Assembly (NCBI GenBank): GCA_963795335.1
Contig: CAWCHI010000011.1
Location: 1 to 64,000 of the forward strand
DNA length: 64,000 bases
Reading direction: 5' to 3'
Source: Trebonia sp963795335
GTDB lineage: Bacteria > Actinomycetota > Actinomycetes > Streptosporangiales > Streptosporangiaceae
Shown here: piece by piece, positions 48,327 through 57,047 of the stretch
Numbering within the stretch: the stretch's first letter is position 1
How the letters are laid out: every line of letters starts with the position of its first letter
Notes under the pieces: model-generated
What the model was told of the DNA's origin: nothing
Databases searched by the model: none
What the model saw: the letters and a program-made list of their open reading frames with translations, nothing else
Made by a program: the position numbers and the translations under genes

Positions 48327-49139
48327 CTACCACCCGAAGGCACGGGACCCCGTCCGCTGGAGCAGGGTGCAGAACTCGGCCAGGTCGAGGCCCTTCAGCC
48401 CGGCCAGGAAGCGGATTGTGTCAGCGGTCCGGGCCGGGGAGTTCGGCTTGCCCCGGTGCGGCACCGGGGTCAGGTAGGGGGCGTCGGTCTCCGCCAGCAT
48501 CAGCCCGGCCGGGGCGACCGCGGCGGCCGCGCGCAGCGGCCCGGCATTTTTGAAGGTCACGTTGCCGGCGAAGCTCATCAGGTAGCCCGCCTCGGCACAC
48601 TCGGCCGCCATGGCGGCGTCACCGGAAAAACAGTGGAACATGACCGTGCCGGGCGGCCACGGCCCGTACTCGGCCAGGATCGCCAGCACGTCCCGGTGCG
48701 CCTCACGGTCGTGGATCATCACCGGCTTGCCCGCCGCCCGGGCGATCTCGATGTGGGCCCGGAACCAGTCCCGCTGGATCTGCGGCGGTGACCAGTCGCG
48801 GTAGTAGTCGAGCCCCGTCTCGCCCACCGCCACCGTCTCCGGCGCCGCCGCCAGCTCGGCCAGCTCGGCCAGCACTTCACCCCTCCGGTCGTTCACCTTG
48901 GCGGTGTCGTTGGGGTGGATGGCGACCGCGGCGTAGACACCGGGGTACTCCCGCCCGGCTGCCACCGACCAGCGGGAGGACGGCAGGTCGCAGCCGGCGT
49001 TGATGACCCGGTGGATGCCAGCCGCCCGGGCGTCCGCGAGTACGCCGTCGACGGGCAGCCCCATGATGTCCAGGTGCGTGTGCGCGTCGAAGCCGCCCGG
49101 GTCAGGCAGGGACACGCCCTCGTTCGGACTGCTATTCAT
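48327..49139 (-). CDS. tatD: TatD family metal-dependent hydrolase
   Basis: TatD enzymes are metal-dependent nucleases of the amidohydrolase fold. Residues H20 and H22 in DAHTHLD, the glutamate in AVGETGLDYYRD, the histidines in MIHDREAH and MFHCFSGD and the aspartate in LAETDAPYL form the metal and catalytic set. Its 270 residues are normal. It overlaps metG by 8 bases, so the two are coupled. Confidence 0.93.
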   Translation of the reverse strand: MNSSPNEGVSLPDPGGFDAHTHLDIMGLPVDGVLADARAAGIHRVINAGCDLPSSRWSVAAGREYPGVYAAVAIHPNDTAKVNDRRGEVLAELAELAAAPETVAVGETGLDYYRDWSPPQIQRDWFRAHIEIARAAGKPVMIHDREAHRDVLAILAEYGPWPPGTVMFHCFSGDAAMAAECAEAGYLMSFAGNVTFKNAGPLRAAAAVAPAGLMLAETDAPYLTPVPHRGKPNSPARTADTIRFLAGLKGLDLAEFCTLLQRTGSRAFGW

Positions 49140-50934
49140 TACCTTCGAGCCGGGCGACTTCCTCGTCCACCACCGACGGGTCGAGCTTGGTGAACAGCGG
49201 GGTCGGGACGGCCAGCGGCGTGCCCGCCACCACCGGCCGGGACTGCCAGCGGAAGGTCGCGTCGTAGTCGCCGGTGATCACCGGGTAGGAGGGGCCGCCC
49301 TCCTCGTCGACCGTCTCCAGCCGGGGCATCCCGGACCACTCGCCGGTGCCGCCCAGCATCTCGTGGACCGCCTGCGACGAGCGCGGCAGGAACGGCGTCA
49401 GCAGCGTCTTGGCGTCCGCCACGGCCTGCAGGGTCACGTGCAGCACGGTCGCCATCCGGTCCGGGTCGGTGGTCCGCAGCTTCCACGGCGCCTGCTCGGA
49501 GAAGTACTTGTTGGCCTCGCCGACCGTGCGCATCGCCTCGTTGACGGCGTTCTTGAACCGCGAGTGGGCCAGGTGCTCGCCGACCACGCCGAAGGCACCG
49601 CTCGTGGCGGCCAGCAGCGCGCGGTCGGTGTCGGTGAGCTCGCCCGCGGCCGGGACCGCGCCGATGTTCTTGGCCGCGAACGAGACCGACCGGTTGACCA
49701 GGTTGCCCCAGGTCGCGACCAGCTCGTCGTTGTTCCGCCGGACGAACTCGCTCCAGGTGAAGTCGGTGTCGTGGGTCTCCGGCCCGGCCACCGCCACGTA
49801 ATAGCGCAGCGCGTCGACGTCGTAGCGCTGGAGGAAGTCCTTGACGTAGATGACGACCTGGCGCGAGGAGGAGAACTTGCGGCCCTCCATCGTCAGGAAC
49901 TCGCTGCTGACCACCTCGGACGGCAGGTCGAGGTGGCCGAGGGCGCCAGGCTGGCCGCCCTTGGCCCCCTGGCCGTCGTAGCCGAGCAGCATCGCCGGCC
50001 AGATCTCGGAGTGGAAGACGATGTTGTCCTTGCCCATGAAGTAGTAGGACTCGGCGTTCTCGTCGCTCCACCAGGCCCGCCAGGCCTCCGGGTCACCCGA
50101 GCGGCGGGCCCACTCGATGGACGCCGACAGGTAGCCGATGACCGCGTCGAACCAGACGTAGATCCTCTTGTCGCCTCGGTCGCGCCAGCCGTCGAGCGGC
50201 ACCGGCACGCCCCAGTCGAGGTCGCGGGTGATCGCCCGCGGCTGCAGGTCGTCGAGCAGGTTGAGGGAGAACTTGAGGACGTTGGGCCGCCAGTCCCCCT
50301 CCTTAGACCGCAGGTAGTCGCCCAGCGCGTCGGTGAACGCGGGCAGGTCAAGGAAGTAGTGCTCCTGCTCGGCGAACAGCGGGGTCTCACCGTTGATCTT
50401 CGACTTGGGGTCGATCAGGTCGGTCGGGTCGAGCTGGTTGCCGCAGTTGTCGCACTGGTCGCCCCGGGCCGCCGGGTACCCGCAGATCGGGCAGGTGCCC
50501 TCGATATAGCGGTCGGGCAGCGTGCGGCCGGTCGACGGGGAGATCGCCCCGAGCGTGGTCTTGGGGAAGATGTACCCGTTCTTCAGCAGCGTCAGGAAGA
50601 TCTCCTGGGTCACCGCGTAGTGGTTCCTGGTCGTGGTCCGGGTGAACAGGTCATAGCTCATGCCCAGGTTGACCAGGTCGTTGCCGATCACCCCGTTGTA
50701 GCGGTCGACGATCTCGCGGACGCCGACCCCTTCCTTGTCCGCCTGGACCTGGATCGGCGTGCCGTGCTCGTCGGTCCCCGACACCATCAGCACCCGGTTG
50801 CCCGCCATCCGCTGGTACCGGCTGAACATGTCGCTCGGCAGGGCGAAGCCGGAGACGTGGCCGATGTGCCGCGGGCCGTTCGCGTAGGGCCACGCCGGCG
50901 CGGTCAGGATGTGCTTGGGGCTAGGGCTCGGCAT
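49132..50934 (-). CDS. metG: Methionyl-tRNA synthetase
   Basis: MetG charges methionine onto its tRNAs, including the initiator. The class I motif HIGH is at residues 23-26, the KMSKS-equivalent loop is GRKFSSSRQ at about 355, and a zinc-binding knuckle CPICGYPAARGDQCDNCG lies at about 145-162. Its 600 residues are full length without the C-terminal tRNA-binding extension of some bacteria. It sits directly after the GT2 gene (2 bases) and before tatD. Confidence 0.95.
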   Translation of the reverse strand: MPSPSPKHILTAPAWPYANGPRHIGHVSGFALPSDMFSRYQRMAGNRVLMVSGTDEHGTPIQVQADKEGVGVREIVDRYNGVIGNDLVNLGMSYDLFTRTTTRNHYAVTQEIFLTLLKNGYIFPKTTLGAISPSTGRTLPDRYIEGTCPICGYPAARGDQCDNCGNQLDPTDLIDPKSKINGETPLFAEQEHYFLDLPAFTDALGDYLRSKEGDWRPNVLKFSLNLLDDLQPRAITRDLDWGVPVPLDGWRDRGDKRIYVWFDAVIGYLSASIEWARRSGDPEAWRAWWSDENAESYYFMGKDNIVFHSEIWPAMLLGYDGQGAKGGQPGALGHLDLPSEVVSSEFLTMEGRKFSSSRQVVIYVKDFLQRYDVDALRYYVAVAGPETHDTDFTWSEFVRRNNDELVATWGNLVNRSVSFAAKNIGAVPAAGELTDTDRALLAATSGAFGVVGEHLAHSRFKNAVNEAMRTVGEANKYFSEQAPWKLRTTDPDRMATVLHVTLQAVADAKTLLTPFLPRSSQAVHEMLGGTGEWSGMPRLETVDEEGGPSYPVITGDYDATFRWQSRPVVAGTPLAVPTPLFTKLDPSVVDEEVARLEGNE

Positions 50935-50936
50935 GG

Positions 50937-52148
50937 TTAAAGCCTACGGGCAGTGGCGTGGTCGTCGCCCACATTGATCTCGGCCCTGGCGCCGACCGGA
51001 ACGTGCCTGGTCTGCTTGATCCCGAGGATCGAGAGGAAGAACGTGCCCAGGATGAGCTGGCAGCTCAGCACCAGCGCGGTCACCGACGGGACCATCAGCC
51101 GCAGCGCGTGCTCGTAGTTGAGGTGCCCGAACGCCTGGCCCTGCCAGTAGGTGAGCGAGAAGATCAGCCCGACCAGCCCGGCTACGCCCACCACGACGCC
51201 GGTCAGCAGGCCGCGCTCCAGCGACAGCTTGCCGAGCAGGGTCTGCACCCGCGGCTCGGTCGGCAGGAACCCTTCCGAGCCCGCGTAGACCTGGGTGAAC
51301 AGCCAGAAGAGGATGGCCTGGAAGCCGATGTCGACGCAGGCGCCGCAGGCGACCAGGGTGTCGACGTCAAAGCTGACCCCGCCGATGGTCAGCGGCCCGG
51401 TCGCGACGGCCGCGCCGAGGCCGAGCCCGACGACGAGCAGCACCAGGCCGGGAACGAAGAACAGCCAGCGCGGGCTGAACAGCAGCAGGAAGCGCAGGTG
51501 GCGCCAGCCGTCGCGCCAGGTGCTGAGGTGCGGCGGCCGGCTGCGGCCGTCCTTGTCCAGGGTGGTCGGGACCTCGGAGATCTTCTGGTGCGCGAGGGCG
51601 GCCTTCACGATCATCTCGCTCGCGAACTCCATGCCGGTCGCCTGCAGGCCGAGCTTGATCGCACTGTCGCGGCGGAAGCCGCGCAGGCCGCAGTTGAAGT
51701 CGCCGATGCTGGAGCGGAAGAACAGCCGCCCGATGAACGACAGCACCGGGGTGCCGAGGTAGCGGTGCAGCGGCGGCATCGCACCGGGCGCGATGCCGCC
51801 CTTGAAGCGGTTGCCCATCACCAGGTCGTCGCCCTCGCGCAGCTTGACCAGGAACGGCATCAGGCGGGTGAAGTCGTAGCTGTCGTCGGCGTCGCCCATG
51901 ATCACGTATTCGCCCCGGGCCGCGATGATGCCGCCCATCAGCGCGTTGCCGTAGCCCCGGTCGGCGATCGGGACCACCCGGGCGCCGGCCGCGGCGGCCA
52001 GCTCCCGGCTGCCGTCGGTGGAGCCGTTGTCGGCCACCACGACCTCGCCGTCGATCCCGTTGTCGGCAATGAACCGAACGGCCTTCTGCACGCAGGTTGC
52101 CACGGTTTCCGCCTCATTCAGACAGGGCATCACGATGGTCAACTCCAC
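50937..52148 (-). CDS. Membrane-anchored family 2 glycosyltransferase
   Basis: This protein resembles polyprenyl-phosphate sugar transferases. The N-terminal GT2 domain has VMPCLNEAETVATCV, VVADNGSTDGS and GDADDSYDF (the metal-binding aspartates). The C-terminal part holds about four membrane helices. It may make the polyprenyl-phosphate sugar donor used by the protein mannosyltransferase and the membrane protein nearby; this is inferred from position. I start at the GTG at 52148 (403 aa), with GGAG 6-8 bases upstream; the frame is open to 52220 without a ribosome site. Confidence 0.82.
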   Translation of the reverse strand: MELTIVMPCLNEAETVATCVQKAVRFIADNGIDGEVVVADNGSTDGSRELAAAAGARVVPIADRGYGNALMGGIIAARGEYVIMGDADDSYDFTRLMPFLVKLREGDDLVMGNRFKGGIAPGAMPPLHRYLGTPVLSFIGRLFFRSSIGDFNCGLRGFRRDSAIKLGLQATGMEFASEMIVKAALAHQKISEVPTTLDKDGRSRPPHLSTWRDGWRHLRFLLLFSPRWLFFVPGLVLLVVGLGLGAAVATGPLTIGGVSFDVDTLVACGACVDIGFQAILFWLFTQVYAGSEGFLPTEPRVQTLLGKLSLERGLLTGVVVGVAGLVGLIFSLTYWQGQAFGHLNYEHALRLMVPSVTALVLSCQLILGTFFLSILGIKQTRHVPVGARAEINVGDDHATARRL

Positions 52149-52275
52149 GAAAACTCCATTCGCCGTACTACGGTGACAGTGCACCCATTGCGCCCGGTTT
52201 GGCGTACATTGCACGGGCACCAGGGCGCCGGGCGCTCAATCGCGTAAGCGCCCTCAGATGTAGGAGGATACGGGC

Positions 52276-53808
52276 TTGAAGGCTGTGCCCGCGGAGATAT
52301 GGCGGCGCTGCGCGCGTGTGATCGCGGCGAACCGCCTGTTCACCGGCGTGCTGCTGGTCGCGGCGGCGCTCCGGGCCGACGCCGAGCTCGGTTACCGCTG
52401 GCAGTCCTGGTTCAACGACTCGTTCAGCTACCTGCGGGCCGCGGTGACCCTCACTCCCGGCACCACCCGGCCGTCCGGCTACCCGGTCTACCTGTGGCTG
52501 CTGTCCCCGGCCCACAGCTACCTGCTCGTGACCGCCTCTCAGCACCTGATGGGCCTGGCCGTGGCGGTGATGATCTACGCCCTGGCCCGGCAGCGGTTCG
52601 GCGCCCCCGCCTGGCTGGCGGTGCTGGCCACGCTGCCGGTGCTCTACGACGGGTTCGAGATCCAGCTCGAGCACCTGATCATGGCCGACACGCTGTTCCT
52701 GTTCCTGGTGACGGCCGCGGTCACCGTTGTCCTCTGGCAGCCCGAGCCCGGCTGGCGCGCCTGCCTGGTGGCGGGCCTGCTGCTGGGCGCGTCCGCCACC
52801 GTCCGGCCGACCGGCCTCCCGCTGCTGGCCGTGTTCCTCCTCTACTTGCTGATCCGCCTATTCGGTGCCTGGCGACGGGTCGTCGCCGGGCTGGCTGCCT
52901 GCGCGGTCGCATTCGCGGTGCCGGTCGCGGGCTACGAGGCCTGGTACGCCGCCGCCCACGGCCGCTTCGCGCTGACCGACTCGACCGGGGTGTTCCTGTA
53001 CTCCCGGGTGATGACGTTCGCCGACTGCTCCCGGATAACGCTGCCGCCCGACCTGCTGCCGCTGTGCACGACCGTGCCGCCGGACCAGCGGCCAATCGCC
53101 CAGGCCTACATCTGGACCGACGCCAGCCCGCTGCTGCGGCTGCCGTCGGCCGAGTTCTCCCCCGCGACCGACCACCTGGCCGAGAGCTTCGCCCTGCGGG
53201 CGATCGCGTCCCAGCCACTGGATTACGCCCGGGCCGTGTGGGACGACACCGCGCGGTCGTTCGACTGGAACCGCCCGGTCTTCCCCAACCCGCAGACCTA
53301 CGACGCCTACCTGTTCGGCTCCCAGTCGCCGGCGATCCCGGCCAGCCCCTACGGCGGGTACCCCTCGGCGGCGTCGTACTACGTCCGGGGGAACCCGGCG
53401 ACCGTCGTGGTCAACCCGTTCGCCGAGGTCATCCGGGCCTACCAGCGGTACGTATGGCTGCCCGGCACCGTTTACGGCCTGATCCTGCTGGCCGGCCTGG
53501 CCGCGATCGCGGCCGGCTGGCGCCGCGCCGGGCGCGAGGCAACCGGGGGACCCGCGGTGGCTGCCGGGCGGTCCTCCCGGGAAGCACTGCTGCCGTGGCT
53601 GTGCTCGCTCATGCTGATCGTAGTGCCCGCGGCGACGGCCGAATTCGACTACCGCTACGTCACCACCGCGGTGCCGTTCGCCTGCCTAGCCCTGGCGGTG
53701 GCGCTCGGCCCGGCGCGCCTCGCGGGCCGCCGTGCGCGCGGCGGCGCGGACGGCGGCCTGGCCGATACCGGCCACGACGAGCGTAATCTCACCGCGGACG
53801 CCCCCTGA
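52276..53808 (+). CDS. Polytopic membrane protein, glycosyltransferase-like
   Basis: I do not recognise a precise family. The protein has 510 residues with about ten hydrophobic helices. A long extracytoplasmic segment (about 230-390) contains paired cysteines and motifs such as VFPNPQTYDAYLFGSQSP. The first loop has WFNDSFSYLRAAVTL, an acidic loop after helix 1 like that of GT-C glycosyltransferases. The start is a TTG with AGGAGG 8 bases upstream, a strong site. It lies divergent from the GT2 gene, and its last 123 bases overlap the convergent rsmI frame, which is unusual. Confidence 0.65.
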   Translation: MKAVPAEIWRRCARVIAANRLFTGVLLVAAALRADAELGYRWQSWFNDSFSYLRAAVTLTPGTTRPSGYPVYLWLLSPAHSYLLVTASQHLMGLAVAVMIYALARQRFGAPAWLAVLATLPVLYDGFEIQLEHLIMADTLFLFLVTAAVTVVLWQPEPGWRACLVAGLLLGASATVRPTGLPLLAVFLLYLLIRLFGAWRRVVAGLAACAVAFAVPVAGYEAWYAAAHGRFALTDSTGVFLYSRVMTFADCSRITLPPDLLPLCTTVPPDQRPIAQAYIWTDASPLLRLPSAEFSPATDHLAESFALRAIASQPLDYARAVWDDTARSFDWNRPVFPNPQTYDAYLFGSQSPAIPASPYGGYPSAASYYVRGNPATVVVNPFAEVIRAYQRYVWLPGTVYGLILLAGLAAIAAGWRRAGREATGGPAVAAGRSSREALLPWLCSLMLIVVPAATAEFDYRYVTTAVPFACLALAVALGPARLAGRRARGGADGGLADTGHDERNLTADAP

Positions 53809-54513
53809 GGCGTCGCCCGCGGCGGCCCAGTCGGCCAGCTCAGCGAGCGGCCCGCGGACGATCTCCTCGTGCGTCTTGGTCAGCTCCCGGCAGACGACCG
53901 CAGCCCGGTCGGCGCCGTGCGTCGCGGTGAGCTCGGCCAGCGTCACCGCCACCCGGCGGGGCGACTCGAACAGCACCTGGGTGCGCGGGTCAGCCGCCAG
54001 CTCGGCGAACCGGCGCGCCCGCTCGCCCGGCTTGCGGGGCGGGAACCCTTCGAAGCAGAACCGGTCGGTCGGCAGCCCGGAGACCGCGAGGGCGGTGGTC
54101 ACGGCTGACGGCCCCGGCAGCGCGGTGACCCTGATCCCGGCCGCGGCAGCGGCCGCCACCAGCCGGTAGCCCGGGTCGCTGATGGCGGGCATCCCGGCGT
54201 CGGTCACCACCAGCACGCCCCGTCCGGCCTCGAGCTCGGTTACCAGCTCGGCCGCCCGGCGCACCTCGATCACGTCGTAGTAGGAGACCACCCGGCCACC
54301 CAGCTGGACACCGAGCGCGGCCGCGAGCTGGCGCACCCGGCGGGTGTCCTCCGCCGCGATCACATCGGCCGATGCCAGCGCCGCGGCCAGCCGGGCCGGG
54401 GCGTCCGCGGCCTGGCCGATCGGCACTCCGGCGAGGGTGAGGACACCGGGGCCGCCGTCGTTACTCGTCCGTGCCTCATCGGGTACACGATCTGGTGTCT
54501 TTCTGGGCCCCAC
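53686..54513 (-). CDS. rsmI: 16S rRNA (cytidine1402-2'-O)-methyltransferase
   Basis: RsmI methylates the 2'-hydroxyl of C1402 in the ribosomal decoding centre. The tetrapyrrole-methylase fold shows as LAGVPIGQAADAPARL, ASADVIAAEDTRR, VVTDAGMPAISDPGYRLV and LPGPSAVTTALAVSGLPTDRFCFEGF. I choose the GTG at 54513, with GGAGGGG 7 bases upstream; this gives 275 residues. The usual C-terminal helical domain is short or replaced by a basic alanine/arginine tail, and this end overlaps the convergent membrane protein gene by 123 bases. A frameshift near the end cannot be excluded. Confidence 0.9.
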   Translation of the reverse strand: MGPRKTPDRVPDEARTSNDGGPGVLTLAGVPIGQAADAPARLAAALASADVIAAEDTRRVRQLAAALGVQLGGRVVSYYDVIEVRRAAELVTELEAGRGVLVVTDAGMPAISDPGYRLVAAAAAAGIRVTALPGPSAVTTALAVSGLPTDRFCFEGFPPRKPGERARRFAELAADPRTQVLFESPRRVAVTLAELTATHGADRAAVVCRELTKTHEEIVRGPLAELADWAAAGDASGGVRGEITLVVAGIGQAAVRAAARTAAREARRAERHRQG

Positions 54514-54544
54514 GCGGGCTCCCCTCCACATAGCATGGCCTTCG

Positions 54545-56272
54545 ATGACCGCGACACAGGCCGGCCAGCCGGCCAGGGACCCCGACGAGGGCGGCCCGGG
54601 CACGGCCGGAGCCGAGGACACCGTCTCGCTTGGCACCCGCACCGACGGCAGCCTGCCCGGCGGTTCCCGGCTGGCCGCCGACGGTGGCGCCGAGCGGATC
54701 GCCGCGCTGCGGGACCGGCTGCTGACGCCCATGCCGGGCGACCGGCTCTGGGGCTGGATCGGCCCGCTGCTGGTGACCGCGTTCGCCGCGTTCCTCCGGT
54801 TCAACAGGCTATCGGTTCCGGGCGCGATCATCTTCGACGAGACGTACTACGCCAAGGACGCCTGGTCGATCCTCCGGCACGGGGTCGAGTGGTACTGGAC
54901 CGGCCCGCCCACGGTCAACGCCAACTACGTCAACAACCAGATCGTCGCCGGGCACTTCAGCAACCACCTGTTCGCCGCCTGCTCCGGCACCAGCTGCGGC
55001 GAGTACGTGGTCCAGCCGGAGGTCGGCAAGCTGCTCATCGCGGTCGGCGAGTGGTTCTACGGGCTCAGCTCGCTCGGCTGGCGGTTCGCCTCCGCCGTCT
55101 TCGGCACGCTGGCCATCCTCGTCATGTGCCGGGTGGCCCGGCGGATGACCCGGTCGACGCTGCTCGGCTGCACGGCCGGGCTGCTGCTGTCGCTCGACGG
55201 GCTCGAGTTCGTGCTCAGCCGGACCGGCATCCTCGACATCTTCCTGATGTTCTTCGTCCTGGCCGCGTTCGGCGCGCTGGTGGTCGACCGGGACGTGTCC
55301 CGCGCGCGGCTGGCCGAGGCGATGGTGCTGCGCCCAGGCGACGAGGCCGGACCCGGCCTCGGGATCAGGAAATGGCGGGTCCTGGCGGGCGTTCTCATCG
55401 GCCTCGCGTGCGGGACCAAGCAGTACGGGGTGTGGTACATCCTCGCCTTCGCGGGCCTCTGCGTCGCCTGGGACATCGGCGCCCGGCGCACCGTCGGCCT
55501 GCGCGCGTACGTGCGCGGCGGGCTCGTCCGGGACGGCAAGTGGCTGCTGCTCACCCTCGGGGTGATCCCGCTCGTCACCTACGTCCTGAGCTGGCTGAAC
55601 TGGCTGGTCACGGGGACCGGGTACGACCGGGACTACGCCCAGCAGCACGGGGTCAACATCCCGGTCATCTCCCCGCTGTACTCGCTGTACGAGTACCACA
55701 AGGAGATGGTCCAGTTCGGGGTCGGGCTGAGCACCCGGCACCCGTATGAGTCCCAGCCGTGGGACTGGTTCTTCCTCACCCGCCCGGTCGCGTTCTACTG
55801 GAACACCTACACCGACCCGGCCGGCCAGCACGTCGCCGCGTCGGGCAAGATCGGGCCCTACGCGCAGGAAGTGCTCGCCCTCGGCAACCCCGCCATCTGG
55901 TGGATATCGCTGCCGGTCATGGCGGTCTGCCTCGGCTGGTGGCTGACCCGCCGGGACTGGCGGGCGGGGGCGGCGCTGCTGTGCATCGCGGCCGGCTGGG
56001 CCTCGTGGCTGCCGTTCACCTCGCGGACCAAGTTCTTCTACTACGCCCTCGAGTTCGAGCCGTTCCTGATCCTCTGCATCGTGCTGTGCCTGGGCCTGAT
56101 CCTCGGCCCCGCGACCGCCAGGCCCCTGCGCCGGGTTCTCGGGACGGTTACTGTCGGCATCTACGTGGTTGCAGTCCTGCTCGTGTTCTGGTATTTTTAC
56201 CCGATCCTCGCGGGCAAGATCATCCCGTACTCGGAGTGGCTGTCCCACATGTGGTACCGCGGCTGGATCTGA
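54545..56272 (+). CDS. Dolichyl/polyprenyl-phosphate-mannose:protein mannosyltransferase
   Basis: This GT39 membrane enzyme transfers mannose from polyprenyl-phosphate-mannose to serine or threonine of exported proteins. The acidic pair of the first periplasmic loop is in FDETYYAKD (residues 97-105). LEFVLSRTGILDIFLMFF and KFFYYALEFEPF are typical of the bacterial PMT group. It has 575 residues and about ten helices after a disordered N-terminus. The ATG is 31 bases from the divergent rsmI start, a pairing conserved in actinobacteria (for example Rv1002c/Rv1003). Confidence 0.92.
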   Translation: MTATQAGQPARDPDEGGPGTAGAEDTVSLGTRTDGSLPGGSRLAADGGAERIAALRDRLLTPMPGDRLWGWIGPLLVTAFAAFLRFNRLSVPGAIIFDETYYAKDAWSILRHGVEWYWTGPPTVNANYVNNQIVAGHFSNHLFAACSGTSCGEYVVQPEVGKLLIAVGEWFYGLSSLGWRFASAVFGTLAILVMCRVARRMTRSTLLGCTAGLLLSLDGLEFVLSRTGILDIFLMFFVLAAFGALVVDRDVSRARLAEAMVLRPGDEAGPGLGIRKWRVLAGVLIGLACGTKQYGVWYILAFAGLCVAWDIGARRTVGLRAYVRGGLVRDGKWLLLTLGVIPLVTYVLSWLNWLVTGTGYDRDYAQQHGVNIPVISPLYSLYEYHKEMVQFGVGLSTRHPYESQPWDWFFLTRPVAFYWNTYTDPAGQHVAASGKIGPYAQEVLALGNPAIWWISLPVMAVCLGWWLTRRDWRAGAALLCIAAGWASWLPFTSRTKFFYYALEFEPFLILCIVLCLGLILGPATARPLRRVLGTVTVGIYVVAVLLVFWYFYPILAGKIIPYSEWLSHMWYRGWI

Positions 56273-56373
56273 TCGGCTTGCCGCCGAACCGCCCGTGACG
56301 TGCCCTGTCTCGGCTTATCAGCGTTTTCTCAGGGTAGGTACAGGATACTCGCGTTGACGCGACATATCTTGAG

Positions 56374-56387
56374 GTGATCTCGGTCAC
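56374..56387. promoter_or_regulatory. CRP-like site upstream of the sigma factor gene
   Basis: GTGATCTCGGTCAC has the GTGA-N6-TCAC form of actinobacterial CRP sites. It lies 86 bases upstream of the sigma factor ATG. Such sites occur by chance, so the call is weak. Confidence 0.3.
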
Positions 56388-56421
56388 ACATTGGACCGTC
56401 CGAGGCTTTTCGTACGTCTAT

Positions 56422-56463
56422 ATGAGTGAGCAGGAACCCACGAACCCCCGGAGCCAGGTATGA
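56422..56463 (+). other. Possible 13-codon leader ORF overlapping the sigma factor start
   Basis: An ATG at 56422 opens a short frame encoding MSEQEPTNPRSQV; its TGA overlaps the ATG of the sigma factor gene as ATGA. It has no Shine-Dalgarno sequence. It could couple translation to the sigma gene or be chance. Confidence 0.25.
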
Positions 56464-57047
56464 GCCCCTTCGAAGACGACGACGACAGTCGCGCCCGGTT
56501 CGAGCGCGACGTGTTGCCGCAGCTCAGCCAGTTGTATCCGGCGGCCCTGCGGATGACGCGGAACCCGACCGACGCCGAGGACCTGGTCCAGGAGACGTCG
56601 GCCAAGGCGTACGCGGCCTTCCACCAGTTCCGCCCGGGGACCAACCTCCGGGCCTGGCTCAACCGCATCCTCACCACGACGTTCATCAACGTCTACCGCA
56701 AGCGCCGCCGCGAGCCGCAGCAGGCGCTGGGCAGCGACCTGCAGGAGTGGCAGATGTCGGCCGACCGGCTGGCTCCGCCGGTCCCCTCGGCCGAGGCCGA
56801 GGCACTGGACCACATGACCGACTCGGACCTGCTGCGGGCCCTTCGGGGGCTCCCGAACGAGTTCCGCACCACCGTCTACCTGGCCGACATCGAGGGCTAC
56901 CCGTACCGGGAGATCGCCGAGATCATGGGCACCCCGGTTGGCACGGTCATGTCCCGGCTGCACCGCGGCCGCCGCAAGATCCGCGAGCAGCTGGCCGGCA
57001 CCGGCCTGCTGCCCCCGCCGAAAGCCAACCCGGCCGAAATGCTCTAG
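56460..57047 (+). CDS. ECF sigma factor, SigR/SigH group
   Basis: This 195-residue sigma-70 family protein closely resembles actinobacterial SigR/SigH, which drive the thiol-oxidative and heat stress response. Region 2 reads YPAALRMTRNPTDAEDLVQETSAKAYAAFHQF (seen as RMTRNPTDAEDLVQET), then GTNLRAWLNRILTTTFIN; region 4 ends EGYPYREIAEIMGTPVGTVMSRLHRGRR. GGAG lies 7 bases before the ATG. SigR is normally followed by its zinc anti-sigma gene rsrA, but here the next gene is convergent asnB, whose stop overlaps this one (CTAG). Control must therefore be from elsewhere, or differ. Confidence 0.88.
   Translation: MSPFEDDDDSRARFERDVLPQLSQLYPAALRMTRNPTDAEDLVQETSAKAYAAFHQFRPGTNLRAWLNRILTTTFINVYRKRRREPQQALGSDLQEWQMSADRLAPPVPSAEAEALDHMTDSDLLRALRGLPNEFRTTVYLADIEGYPYREIAEIMGTPVGTVMSRLHRGRRKIREQLAGTGLLPPPKANPAEML

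Noticed and set aside
54344..54544. An extended N-terminus of the mannosyltransferase
   Set aside because: It overlaps the divergent rsmI coding region and shows no family similarity before the ATG at 54545.
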